Below the pieces are notes generated by a model. It made no database searches. It had not been told where the DNA came from and saw only the letters and a list, made by a program, of their open reading frames with translations. Position numbers and translations under genes: made by a program. Of a stretch of DNA of 64,000 bases, positions 38,513 through 46,243 are shown one piece after another (within the stretch, counting starts at the first letter, position 1; every line of letters starts with the position of its first letter). This stretch comes from Methylobacterium tardum (lineage in GTDB: Bacteria > Pseudomonadota > Alphaproteobacteria > Rhizobiales > Beijerinckiaceae): contig NZ_CP097484.1 of NCBI RefSeq assembly GCF_023546765.1, positions 3,690,001 through 3,754,000 of the forward strand, written 5' to 3'.

Positions 38513-38961
38513 CGGCGGGTCTCCGAGGGCATGGCGGCGGGGGCTGCACTGTGGTCGTGGGAATGGGCCGCACCAGTCGATGGCTGCGGCGCTTTAGGAA
38601 GACTGGCGAGCGCACGGCGCATCACATCGATCTCCTGGCCCTGCTCGACGACGATTCCTTGCGCGAGGCGACGCAGGACCGGATCCTTGCCGTAGAGCAG
38701 CTCCGCCTTGGCCATCGCGATCGCGCCCTCGTGGTGGGGGATCATCATCGCGGCGAAATCGCGGTCGGGATCGCCCGAGGGCGGGACCATCATGTCGGCG
38801 TGCATCCGCGTCATCGACTGCGCCATCATCGCGTCGAACGACGTTGACGACGCGGCCGGAGGCTCGCTGGCGGCCAGCGTCGGGCGCATCATCATCCGGC
38901 CGCCGACGAGGCCGCTCGCCATCAGCGCCGACGTCACGGCAAATCCCAGTGCTCCGCGCAT
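38509..38961 (-). CDS. DUF305 family exported protein
   Basis: 150 residues. N-terminal hydrophobic anchor or signal (GFAVTSALMASGLVGGR). Ferritin-like DUF305 signature MIPHHEGAIAMAKAEL, preceded by a Met-rich helix (MMAQSMTRMHADMM) and followed by a His-rich tail (GAAHSHDHSAAP). Relatives bind copper in the periplasm. First gene after the promoter at 38995-39019. Confidence 0.82.
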   Translation of the reverse strand: MRGALGFAVTSALMASGLVGGRMMMRPTLAASEPPAASSTSFDAMMAQSMTRMHADMMVPPSGDPDRDFAAMMIPHHEGAIAMAKAELLYGKDPVLRRLAQGIVVEQGQEIDVMRRALASLPKAPQPSTGAAHSHDHSAAPAAMPSETRR

Positions 38962-38994
38962 GCGGCCTCCTCGCGATCCGGTATCAATGGAAGG

Positions 38995-39019
38995 GATGCC
39001 AGAGGACCGCCTTTATTCC
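38995..39019 (-). promoter_or_regulatory. ECF-type promoter of DUF305/propeller operon
   Basis: On the minus strand GGAATAAA, twelve bases, GCATC, ending 33 bases before the DUF305 start. Same layout as 39077-39101, 44407-44431 and 46125-46149. The -35 elements of this and the facing promoter lie in a perfect 14-base inverted repeat (39008-39021 with 39075-39088). Confidence 0.6.
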
Positions 39020-39076
39020 GCGGCGGGGCCGAAAAAGCGTTCGCGCCGATGGGATCGCCTTTTTTCGTGTGTCAGC

Positions 39077-39101
39077 GGAATAAAGGCGCCCGTTTCGCAT
39101 C
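39077..39101 (+). promoter_or_regulatory. ECF-type promoter of the sigma-factor operon
   Basis: GGAATAAA, twelve bases, GCATC, ending 41 bases before the Y-X4-D-repeat gene, which is followed by the ECF sigma gene. The position implies autoregulation by that sigma factor. Confidence 0.6.
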
Positions 39102-39142
39102 CCTCCCGATGCGGTCATGCTCGACCGCGGGAGACTTCACCC

Positions 39143-39526
39143 ATGCGCAATCTGCTGATCCGCACCGCCTTCGCGGCTATCGCCTTCTCCGCCGTGGCCG
39201 CCCAGGCCGCCGCGCCCGCCATGACGGCCGAGACCGCCAAGGGGCCGGCGCTCGTGGATGCCAAGAGCATGACCCTCTACACCTTTGACAAGGACATGGG
39301 CGGCAAGTCGATGTGCAACGGCCCCTGCGCCGCCAACTGGCCGGCCCTGACGGCTGCCTCCGGATCGGCGGCCTCCGGCGATTGGACGACGGTGACCCGG
39401 GACGACGGCACGATGCAGTGGGCCTACAAGGGCAAGCCGCTCTACACCTTCGCCAAGGACACCAAGCCGGGCGACACCACCGGTGACGGCTTCCTCAACG
39501 GTGCGTGGCACATCGCAAAGCCCTGA
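39143..39526 (+). CDS. exported repeat protein of the Y-X4-D family (COG4315-like)
   Basis: 127 residues. Signal peptide (TAFAAIAFSAVAAQAAA). Two copies of the Y-X4-D repeat: MTLYTFDKDMGGKSMCNGPC with CAANWPAL, and KPLYTFAKDTKPGDTTGDG. Such small periplasmic proteins often sit beside ECF sigma operons. It is seven bases upstream of the sigma gene and likely co-transcribed. Function unproven. Confidence 0.82.
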   Translation: MRNLLIRTAFAAIAFSAVAAQAAAPAMTAETAKGPALVDAKSMTLYTFDKDMGGKSMCNGPCAANWPALTAASGSAASGDWTTVTRDDGTMQWAYKGKPLYTFAKDTKPGDTTGDGFLNGAWHIAKP

Positions 39527-39533
39527 TCGGTGA

Positions 39534-40079
39534 ATGCCCGGATCGGCTCCCTCTGATTGGGACACGTCGTTGGACGAGATCGCCCCCCTGATCGAACCGC
39601 AGATCCCGGCCCTGCGGCGCTACGCGGTCGCGCTTCTTCGGGATCGCGAAGCGGCGGACGACCTCGTCCAGGACACCCTGGAGCGGGCATTGTCCGCCTG
39701 GTCCGGGCGTCGCCGCGACGGCGACCTGCGGGCGTGGTTGTTCACGATCGAGCGCAACCTGTTCCTCGCCGCCGTCCGACGCCGGGGCCGGCGCGGCGCC
39801 GATCTCGGCGCGGAAGTGTTGGAGCAGGTGCCCGATCCGAGCGCCGACCCGGGGGCAGCTTTGGGAGCCCGTGACGTACTCGCAGGGCTCGACACCCTGC
39901 CCGAGGAGCAGCGCTCGGTGTTGCTCCTCGTGGCGGTGGAGGACCTGTCCTATGCCGAAGCGGCACAGGTGCTCGGGGTGCCGCTCGGCACGGTGATGTC
40001 ACGATTGAGCCGGGCGCGCACGCGGATGCGCGGATTTGTGGAGACGGGCCGGACAGGCCTGCTGAGGAGGGTTAAATGA
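39534..40079 (+). CDS. ECF-family RNA polymerase sigma factor
   Basis: 181 residues. Sigma region 2 (LRRYAVALLRDREAADDLVQ, AWLFTIERNLFL) and region 4 with the helix-turn-helix LSYAEAAQVLGVPLGTVMSR. The stop overlaps the start of a membrane anti-sigma gene. The shared GGAATWRA-N12-GCATC element before this operon and before sorA, DUF305 and a propeller gene is its likely target. In rhizobia, ECF factors next to sulfite-oxidase genes respond to sulfite; that role is inferred here from gene content. Confidence 0.88.
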   Translation: MPGSAPSDWDTSLDEIAPLIEPQIPALRRYAVALLRDREAADDLVQDTLERALSAWSGRRRDGDLRAWLFTIERNLFLAAVRRRGRRGADLGAEVLEQVPDPSADPGAALGARDVLAGLDTLPEEQRSVLLLVAVEDLSYAEAAQVLGVPLGTVMSRLSRARTRMRGFVETGRTGLLRRVK

Positions 40080-40885
40080 GCGGGGATCCGCGCCCGGTCG
40101 GCGAGGACGATCTGCACGGCCTGATCGACGGCCGCCTTGAACCGGAGCGGCAGGCGCTGGTCGAGGCGTGGCTCGTGGGGAACCCCGCGCGTGCGGCTGA
40201 AGTCTCGACGGACCGAGTTCTGCGCGAGCGCCTGCGCGCCCGCCTCGCGCCGATCGCCGAGGAGGCGATCCCGGCGCGACTGCGGGTGGCCAACATCCGC
40301 TCGCGACACCTGTACCCTGGCGCACGCTGGTTCCCCATGGCGGCTGCGGCCGTGCTCTGCCTCGCGCTCGGCAGTGCCGGCGGCTGGGTTGGCCATGCCC
40401 TGCACGGTGTGCCCGCGGCGGCGGCGGTGGCGGAGGCACCGGCGACGCAGGACGCGGTCGCAGCCTTCCGCACCTTCGTGGTCGAGGCGGTGCATCCGGT
40501 GGAGGTGCGCGCCGACGAGAAGCCCCACCTCGTGACGTGGCTCTCGAAGCGTCTCGGTCACGCGGTCGCGGCCCCCGACCTCTCGGCGCAGGGCTTCCGG
40601 CTGATGGGCGGGCGCCTGTTGCCGGCCGGCACCGAGCCCGCGGCGATGTTGATGTACGACGACGACCGCGGCACCCGGCTGACGCTCTACAGCCGCGTCG
40701 GTGACGGCGACGGCCGCACGCTCTTCCGCTTCGCCCGCGAGGGCGACATCGCTGCCTTCTCCTGGGTCGATGGTGGCATGTCATACGTCGTCACCGGCCG
40801 CACCGACGAGGCCCGGCTGCTCTCCGTCGCGCAGGCGGTCGATGCGCACGTCCGCGACCTCGCGCCGGATCGTCGGCAGCCATGA
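40076..40885 (+). CDS. membrane-anchored anti-sigma factor
   Basis: 269 residues. N-terminal anti-sigma helices (EDDLHGLIDGRLEPERQALV), one membrane helix near residues 85-105 (WFPMAAAAVLCLALGSAGGW), and a periplasmic C-terminal part. It overlaps the sigma gene (ATGA) and the following LysR gene, so the pair is co-translated. No HxxxCxxC zinc motif is visible. It presumably holds the ECF factor until a periplasmic signal arrives. Confidence 0.82.
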   Translation: MSGDPRPVGEDDLHGLIDGRLEPERQALVEAWLVGNPARAAEVSTDRVLRERLRARLAPIAEEAIPARLRVANIRSRHLYPGARWFPMAAAAVLCLALGSAGGWVGHALHGVPAAAAVAEAPATQDAVAAFRTFVVEAVHPVEVRADEKPHLVTWLSKRLGHAVAAPDLSAQGFRLMGGRLLPAGTEPAAMLMYDDDRGTRLTLYSRVGDGDGRTLFRFAREGDIAAFSWVDGGMSYVVTGRTDEARLLSVAQAVDAHVRDLAPDRRQP

Positions 40886-41772
40886 CCCTCGATCAGCTTC
40901 GCATCTTCGTGGCGGTGGCCGAGCGACAGCACGTGACGCGGGCCGCCGAGGCGCTGAACCTCGTCCAGTCGGCGGTCAGCACGGCGATCGCCAACATCGA
41001 GGGGCGGCACGCGACGAAGCTGTTTCACCGGGTTGGCCGCGGGATCGAGCTGACCGAAGCAGGGCGCGTGTTCCTCGCCGAGGCCCGCGCCGTGCTCGCC
41101 CGGGCCGAGGCCGCCGAACTTGTGCTCGCCGACCTCAGCGGCCTACGACGCGGGACGCTGGCGCTTTTTGCCAGCCAGACCATCGCCAGCGACTGGCTGC
41201 CTCGCCACCTCGTCGCCTTCCGCCGGGCCTACCCTGAGATCGCTATCCGGTTGGCGGTGGGCAACACCACCGACGCCGCCGACGCGGTGCGCGCGGGGCA
41301 GGCCGAACTCGGCTTCGCCGAGGGGGCGCTGGACGACCCGACGCTCGCAAGCACGACCATCGCCCAGGACAAACTCGTCCTCGTGGTCGCCCCAAACCAT
41401 CCCTTCGCCGGGGCGGCTGCACTCGCACCCGAAGACCTCGCCGGGGCCGACTGGGTGCTGCGCGAAGCGGGATCGGGAACCCGCTCGGCCTTCGAGGCGA
41501 CCCTGGGTGCGGCCGGCCTTGCCGCGGCCCAGCTCCGGGTCATGCTCGAACTGCCCTCGAACGAGGCAGTGCGCGCCGCCGTCGAGGCCGGGGGCGGGGC
41601 CGCCGTCCTGTCCGAGACCGTGGTCGCCGCAGCGCTTCGAACCGGGACCCTGGTGCGGGCGGCGTTCGACTTACCGAGCCGGCCGTTCCGGGTGCTGCGC
41701 CACAAGGAGCGCTACCGCAGCCGGGCCGCCGACGCGCTTCTCGACCTGATCGCGACGGCGAACATCAAATGA
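40882..41772 (+). CDS. LysR-family transcriptional regulator (CysL/YeiE-like)
   Basis: 296 residues. N-terminal helix-turn-helix (MTLDQLRIFVAVAERQHVTR, LNLVQSAVSTAIANIE) and a periplasmic-binding-like effector domain (GTLALFASQTIASDWLPRHL). LysR proteins of this group control sulfur or anion genes, including yeiH-type exporters, one of which lies 6 kb away. It overlaps both neighbours by ATGA. Confidence 0.85.
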   Translation: MTLDQLRIFVAVAERQHVTRAAEALNLVQSAVSTAIANIEGRHATKLFHRVGRGIELTEAGRVFLAEARAVLARAEAAELVLADLSGLRRGTLALFASQTIASDWLPRHLVAFRRAYPEIAIRLAVGNTTDAADAVRAGQAELGFAEGALDDPTLASTTIAQDKLVLVVAPNHPFAGAAALAPEDLAGADWVLREAGSGTRSAFEATLGAAGLAAAQLRVMLELPSNEAVRAAVEAGGGAAVLSETVVAAALRTGTLVRAAFDLPSRPFRVLRHKERYRSRAADALLDLIATANIK

Positions 41773-42140
41773 GCGAGCCCGCGAAACCAGTGCCCCCCGA
41801 CGACCCGCGGGTGAGGCTCGCCGAGGACCGGACGGTGCTGGCAGCCGAGCGTACGTTCGTGGCGTGGCTTCGAACCGGGCTCGCCTTTCTGGGCGTCGGC
41901 TTGGCCGCGCAGCGCTTCCTGCGGGAGGTGCTGGCGGTCTGGCCGCTGAAGGTGCTGTCGCTCACGTTGATCGGCTGCGCGCTTGCCTCGTTCGCCGGCG
42001 CCGCATGGCGGGACCGGGCGATCCGGGCGCGTCTCGCCCATGCCGAGATCCCGATGATGCCGCGCATCCTCACCATCGGGATCGCGGCCTTGCTGATCGC
42101 GATCTCGGGCCTCGCGGCCACCGCCTTGCTCTGGGCGTGA
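41769..42140 (+). CDS. DUF202 (YidH-family) small membrane protein
   Basis: 123 residues with three membrane helices and the family motif RTFVAWLRTGLAFLGVGLA. Last gene of the sigma operon, converging three bases from the sulfite-oxidase-family gene. Unknown function. Confidence 0.82.
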   Translation: MSEPAKPVPPDDPRVRLAEDRTVLAAERTFVAWLRTGLAFLGVGLAAQRFLREVLAVWPLKVLSLTLIGCALASFAGAAWRDRAIRARLAHAEIPMMPRILTIGIAALLIAISGLAATALLWA

Positions 42141-42143
42141 TGA

Positions 42144-43256
42144 TCAGGCCACGGTGACCCGCACCCGGTGCCATGCGGCGCTAAGGTAGCCCTTGTAGTT
42201 CCAGGTGTCGTCGGGGGCGGCCGGCTGGGTCTGGCCGGCGGAGTCCCAGGCCCGCACCGCAAGTTCGTGCTCGCCGGCCGTCAGCTCGCGCTCGATCTCC
42301 CAGAATGTCCACGCGTAGGGCGCGTCGGCATCGCGGTCGATCCGGGCCTGCGCCCAGCTGCGGCCGCCATCCGTCGAGACGTCGACGCGGGCGACCGCGC
42401 GGTCGCTGGCGATGGCATAGCCGCGGATCGCGTGCCGGCCGGCCTTCAACGCCGCGCCGCGGGCGGGCTCGCAGATCGCGCTGTTGAGCGGCATCGCCTC
42501 GATGGTGATGCCGTGGGCGGGGTCCGCGGTCTCGGCCGTCACGTCGGGCGGAAACAGCTTGTAGTCGTCGGCCTGCATCGGGTTGTCGGAGGGCCGGTCC
42601 TGCACCGTGATCCGGGCGAGCCATTTCGGGCTGCGGATGCCGGCAAATCCCGGCACCACCACGCGCAACGGATGGCCGTGCTCGGGGGCGAGAGGCTCGC
42701 CGTTCATCGCGAAGGCAAGCAGCGTCTCGGGCGCCAGCGCCTTGGCGAGAGGGATCGAGGCGCCGAAGCGCGTGTCCGTGTCCGCGATCCGGTCGTGGCT
42801 CTCGAAGGCGACGTAGCGCTCTTCATCTGCATCGATGCCGGCCGCGCGCAGCACCTCGGCGAGCCGCACGCCGGTCCATTCCGCGTTGCCGATGGCACCG
42901 GGCGCCCACGGGTCACCGGAGACCGGCGCCACCGCCAGCATGTCGGCCCGTCTGTTGCCGGCGCATTGCATCACCGCCGTGACGGTGGCGTGCGCAAAGC
43001 GCGCCTTGAGTTCCGCGAGGGAGAGTTCGAGCGGCATGGTGACCATGCCATCTACCGTCAGGCGGTAGCTGTCGGCGTCGAGGTCCGGGATGTCGCCGTG
43101 GCTGCGGACGTAGAAGTCGGCCTGTTCGGTGAGGAACGCCGCCCGCAGGCGATCGAGCGGCGGCTCGGCGTTGTAGGGCGCCTTTCCGTGGACGATGAGG
43201 CGGTCCTTGCGCTGGAACAGGCGGAGCATGGGGTCTTTGTCCTGCGTACTTGACAT
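42144..43256 (-). CDS. sulfite-oxidase-family molybdoenzyme, no signal peptide
   Basis: 370 residues. Molybdopterin domain with Mo-ligand Cys in VMQCAGNRRADM, EWTGVRLAEVL and FAMNGEPLAPEHGHPLRVVV, then a Mo-co dimerisation domain (RVDVSTDGGRSWAQARID, WDSAGQTQP). The N-terminus lacks TAT or Sec signals, so the protein may stay in the cytoplasm. It differs from the TAT-exported SorA-like protein at 44824-46047. Oxidation of sulfite to sulfate is the family reaction. Confidence 0.85.
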   Translation of the reverse strand: MSSTQDKDPMLRLFQRKDRLIVHGKAPYNAEPPLDRLRAAFLTEQADFYVRSHGDIPDLDADSYRLTVDGMVTMPLELSLAELKARFAHATVTAVMQCAGNRRADMLAVAPVSGDPWAPGAIGNAEWTGVRLAEVLRAAGIDADEERYVAFESHDRIADTDTRFGASIPLAKALAPETLLAFAMNGEPLAPEHGHPLRVVVPGFAGIRSPKWLARITVQDRPSDNPMQADDYKLFPPDVTAETADPAHGITIEAMPLNSAICEPARGAALKAGRHAIRGYAIASDRAVARVDVSTDGGRSWAQARIDRDADAPYAWTFWEIERELTAGEHELAVRAWDSAGQTQPAAPDDTWNYKGYLSAAWHRVRVTVA

Positions 43257-43270
43257 GTCGACGACGAGAA

Positions 43271-43300
43271 CGCGCCGGGGGCGATAAGGCCCCCGGCGCG
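43271..43300 (-). terminator. strong hairpin terminator
   Basis: A perfect 12-base GC-rich stem (CGCGCCGGGGGC with its complement) around the loop GATAAG, placed just after the propeller gene and before the sulfite-oxidase gene. It should limit read-through between them. Confidence 0.65.
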
Positions 43301-43307
43301 CGTCGCC

Positions 43308-44291
43308 TCAGGGCTTCATTGTCGAGACCACCGCATTCTTCGCGCGATCGACCACGGCGACGCTGAGATCGCGGTTGAGGACGTAGGCGCGGGCGTTGTC
43401 GGCCGAGAACGCGATCGCCTGGCGCGGCTCGTTCAGGCCGGTCACCGTGGCGACAACCTTGAGGGTGCCGGTGTCGATCACTGAGAGTGAGTTGTCCTTG
43501 AGGTTGCCGGAATAGACGAAGCGACCGTCCGGTGTCAGTGCGGCTCCGTAGGGGTCCTTGCCCACCTCCACCTCGGAGGTGACTTTGCGGGCGGCGATAT
43601 CGACCACGCCGATGGTATTGCGGCCGCTGTTGGCGGCAAACAGCGTCTTGCCGTCCTTGGTGATCGAGATGGCGCGCAGCTTGTCGAACCCAGCGATCTC
43701 GCCGGTGATCTTGTTGGTGGCGGTATCGACCAACGTGATTTTGTCGCCGAGGAAGTTCGTCACGAACACGGTCTTGCCGTCGGGCGACAGCTTCACGCCC
43801 TGGCGCGGCTGCGCGAAGCCGGGAATCACGGCATCTGCCAGCATAGTCTTGGTGTCGAACACGGTCAGCGTGCTCGCGGCCTCGTTGTTGACGTAGAGCT
43901 TGCCCCCGTCGGCCGAGAGCACGGTGCCGAAGACCCCGGGCCCGGCGGCGAGAACGCCGGCTTCCTTGCCGGTGGCGGTCTCGTAGACCGTGATCCGGCC
44001 GGTGCCGCTGTCGGAGACGTAGAAGCGGGCGCCGTCCGGCGCGAACACGATGTTGCGCGGCGTGACGAAGCCGTCGAGGCGGCGCAGCACCGTGCCCTTG
44101 GCGACGTCGTAGACGACGACGGCGCTCTCCTCGCTGTTCGATACAGCGGCGACGGTCCCGGCAGCGTTCAGCGCCAAGGCGTTGTTCTTGATCGCGCCGT
44201 CGAAACCAGCGGCGGACCCGGGCTGGCCCTGGGCGAGAAGCAAGGCAGCTCCGGCGAGGAAGGCGCGGAGACTGGTGCGGATATGGGTCAT
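43308..44291 (-). CDS. exported YncE-like beta-propeller protein
   Basis: 327 residues. Signal peptide (SLRAFLAGAALLLAQGQPGS, then AAG). Seven YVTN-type units, for example ARFYVSDSGTGRITVYETAT, KTVFVTNFLGDKITLVDTAT and RFVYSGNLKDNSLSVIDTGT. An ECF-type promoter lies 116 bases upstream (44407-44431) and a terminator follows. It belongs to the sulfite regulon by context; role unknown. Confidence 0.8.
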   Translation of the reverse strand: MTHIRTSLRAFLAGAALLLAQGQPGSAAGFDGAIKNNALALNAAGTVAAVSNSEESAVVVYDVAKGTVLRRLDGFVTPRNIVFAPDGARFYVSDSGTGRITVYETATGKEAGVLAAGPGVFGTVLSADGGKLYVNNEAASTLTVFDTKTMLADAVIPGFAQPRQGVKLSPDGKTVFVTNFLGDKITLVDTATNKITGEIAGFDKLRAISITKDGKTLFAANSGRNTIGVVDIAARKVTSEVEVGKDPYGAALTPDGRFVYSGNLKDNSLSVIDTGTLKVVATVTGLNEPRQAIAFSADNARAYVLNRDLSVAVVDRAKNAVVSTMKP

Positions 44292-44406
44292 GAAGCGGGT
44301 CTCTTGGGCATGCGCGCTCGTTCGGCGGCCGGGGCCAGCCGTGCGGGCGGGTTCGAAATCGGATTGCGTCGTGCGGGACCGGTCCGGCCATGCATCGCCT
44401 TAAGGA

Positions 44407-44431
44407 GATGCCAGCGAGGGCGGTCTATTCC
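44407..44431 (-). promoter_or_regulatory. ECF-type promoter of YncE-like gene
   Basis: On the minus strand GGAATAGA, twelve bases, GCATC. Spacing is identical to the other three copies. It lies in the gap between the cytochrome c gene and the propeller gene. Confidence 0.55.
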
Positions 44432-44473
44432 CCGAGGCCGGCGAAAAACGCGGCGGCCTCGGGATTCGGGAGT

Positions 44474-44812
44474 TCAGGGGGTCGGCTTCAACGCCGTGAG
44501 GTAGTCGACGATGGTCTGCACGTCGGCCTGATCGACCGGAGCCTTGTAGATGTGGACCATCTTGTTCACGGTCTCGGTCCACTGCGCCTTCGTGAGCTTG
44601 GGCTGGGTCAACACCATCCCGGCCGAATGGCAGGCGAGGCAGTTGTTGTTGACCGCCTCGGCCCCGGGCCCGTCGGGGAAGATCCGGTCGGAGGTCGGCA
44701 TCTCGATCGATTGCGAGGTGAAGCGCATCGGCTCGGGAGCCGGGGCGGCGAGCGCCACCAGGGGAGACAGTATGAGCGCGACGCTGAGGGCTGCAGAGCG
44801 GATCGGGGTCAT
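44474..44812 (-). CDS. sorB: SorB-like cytochrome c subunit of sulfite dehydrogenase
   Basis: 112 residues. Signal peptide (SAALSVALILSPLVALAA). Single heme-c site CLACH with a later Met (GMVLTQPKL or VNKMVHIYK) as possible axial ligand, and a C-terminal helix DVQTIVDYLTALKPTP. It lies 11 bases downstream of the SorA-like gene, the usual sorAB order. It accepts electrons from the molybdenum subunit. Confidence 0.85.
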   Translation of the reverse strand: MTPIRSAALSVALILSPLVALAAPAPEPMRFTSQSIEMPTSDRIFPDGPGAEAVNNNCLACHSAGMVLTQPKLTKAQWTETVNKMVHIYKAPVDQADVQTIVDYLTALKPTP

Positions 44813-44823
44813 GGCTGTTCTCC

Positions 44824-46047
44824 TCAAGCGGCCTGGAAGGACACGGTTTCTATACCGTTCTGCATGAAGCCGGCCCCGTTCCAGACCCGGTCCGTGGGCT
44901 GCGCGACGCCGTTGGTGTTGGTGCAGCGGACCTTCACCGTGTGGGTGCCGGCGGCCAACGCCGGCAGGCTGCCCTCGAAGCGGCGGAAGCTGTAGGGGCC
45001 CTCGTCCGCGCCGAGCTGTGCTGGAAACCACGTCGCGCCGCCGTCGCCGGAGAAGTCGACCGCCTTCACCCCGCAATCGCCGCCGAAAGCGATGCCGCGC
45101 AACGCCACCGGCGCGCCGGCCGTCACCTTGGCGCCATCCTGCAGGTTGGTGACGAACGAGCGCGGTACCATCTTGTTGATCGGCACCGTCTTGAAGCCGG
45201 TCTGGCCGGGCTTGATGTTGGCGCCCGGCACGTCCGGGATGCGGTAGGCGGTCTTCATCCAGTACTGGTCGTCGGGCTTGTCCAGCACCTCGATCTCCGA
45301 CAACATCTTGACCCAGTAGGTCGAGTACCAGCCCGGCACCACGAGGCGAAGCGGGAAGCCGTTGAGAAGCGGCAATTGCTCGCCGTTCATCGCGTAGGCG
45401 ATCATCACCTCACCGTCGTAGGCGTGGTCGAGATCGAGCGACTTCTTGAAGTCCGGCGCGTCGTCCACGACCGGCTCATCGAGGCCGCTGAAGCGCACCT
45501 GCACGGCACCGGCCTTCACCCCGGCCTTTTCGAGCACGTCCTTGAGGCGCACCCCGGTCCAGCGGGCGTTTCCCATCGAGCCGTTGGCCCATTGCGCGCC
45601 GGGAACCCGCGGCTCGAACAGCCCGCGGGAGTTGCCCGAGCACTGGTTGACCGCGGCGATCTCGAAGCGCGGCAGGCCGGCGATGGCATCGAGGGAGAGC
45701 GAGAGCTCCTTCTCGACATGACCGTGGACCTTGAGACGGAAGGTGCCGGCATCAACCTCGGTTGGGATCGAGGCCCAGTGCCAGCGCACGTAGAAGCGGT
45801 CGTTGGGGGTGAACACGCCCTCATCGAACACCGCAAACGGCGTCTCCAGCAGCGGCGGATGGGTACGCTGGAGGATCATCTCGCCCTTGCCGGGAAAGGC
45901 CGTCGTGAGATCCCGCACATCCGGGCCGCCGGGTAGCGGCAGCTTCACCGAGCCCGCGGCCCAGGCCGGCATCGCGGCGGCAAGGCTGCCGAGCCCGAGC
46001 CCGCCCAACAGGAGGCGGCGGTTCGTCGGTCTTTCCAATCCGTGCAT
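44824..46047 (-). CDS. sorA: SorA-like sulfite dehydrogenase molybdenum subunit
   Basis: 407 residues, starting at the ATG of MHGLERPTNRRLLLG with GGGAG upstream. TAT signal (NRRLLLGGLGLGSLAAAMPA). Mo-ligand Cys in AVNQCSGNSRGLF, NARWTGVRLKDVL and YAMNGEQLPLLNGFPLRLVV, and the dimerisation domain GVKAVDFSGDGGATWFPA. It oxidises sulfite in the periplasm and passes electrons to SorB. An ECF-type promoter lies at 46125-46149. Confidence 0.88.
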   Translation of the reverse strand: MHGLERPTNRRLLLGGLGLGSLAAAMPAWAAGSVKLPLPGGPDVRDLTTAFPGKGEMILQRTHPPLLETPFAVFDEGVFTPNDRFYVRWHWASIPTEVDAGTFRLKVHGHVEKELSLSLDAIAGLPRFEIAAVNQCSGNSRGLFEPRVPGAQWANGSMGNARWTGVRLKDVLEKAGVKAGAVQVRFSGLDEPVVDDAPDFKKSLDLDHAYDGEVMIAYAMNGEQLPLLNGFPLRLVVPGWYSTYWVKMLSEIEVLDKPDDQYWMKTAYRIPDVPGANIKPGQTGFKTVPINKMVPRSFVTNLQDGAKVTAGAPVALRGIAFGGDCGVKAVDFSGDGGATWFPAQLGADEGPYSFRRFEGSLPALAAGTHTVKVRCTNTNGVAQPTDRVWNGAGFMQNGIETVSFQAA

Positions 46048-46124
46048 GGTCTCTCCCTTCAAAGTTCGTCGGCGTCGATGCGTTCGAGGGCACCGGACCC
46101 GTGGCGATTCCTTGCGACTAGGGA

Positions 46125-46149
46125 GATGCTACGGGATGCGTTTAATTCC
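46125..46149 (-). promoter_or_regulatory. ECF-type promoter of sorAB
   Basis: On the minus strand GGAATTAA, twelve bases, GCATC, 78 bases before the SorA start. Same arrangement as the three other sites around the sigma operon. Confidence 0.6.
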
Positions 46150-46243
46150 CACCAACGGTCTTTCGCGATGCGAACGATCTCCCAATGCGATGATTTGAGA
46201 ATTTTGGATCTCCGCGCCGGTGGTGCCAGATATCGTCTCGACG

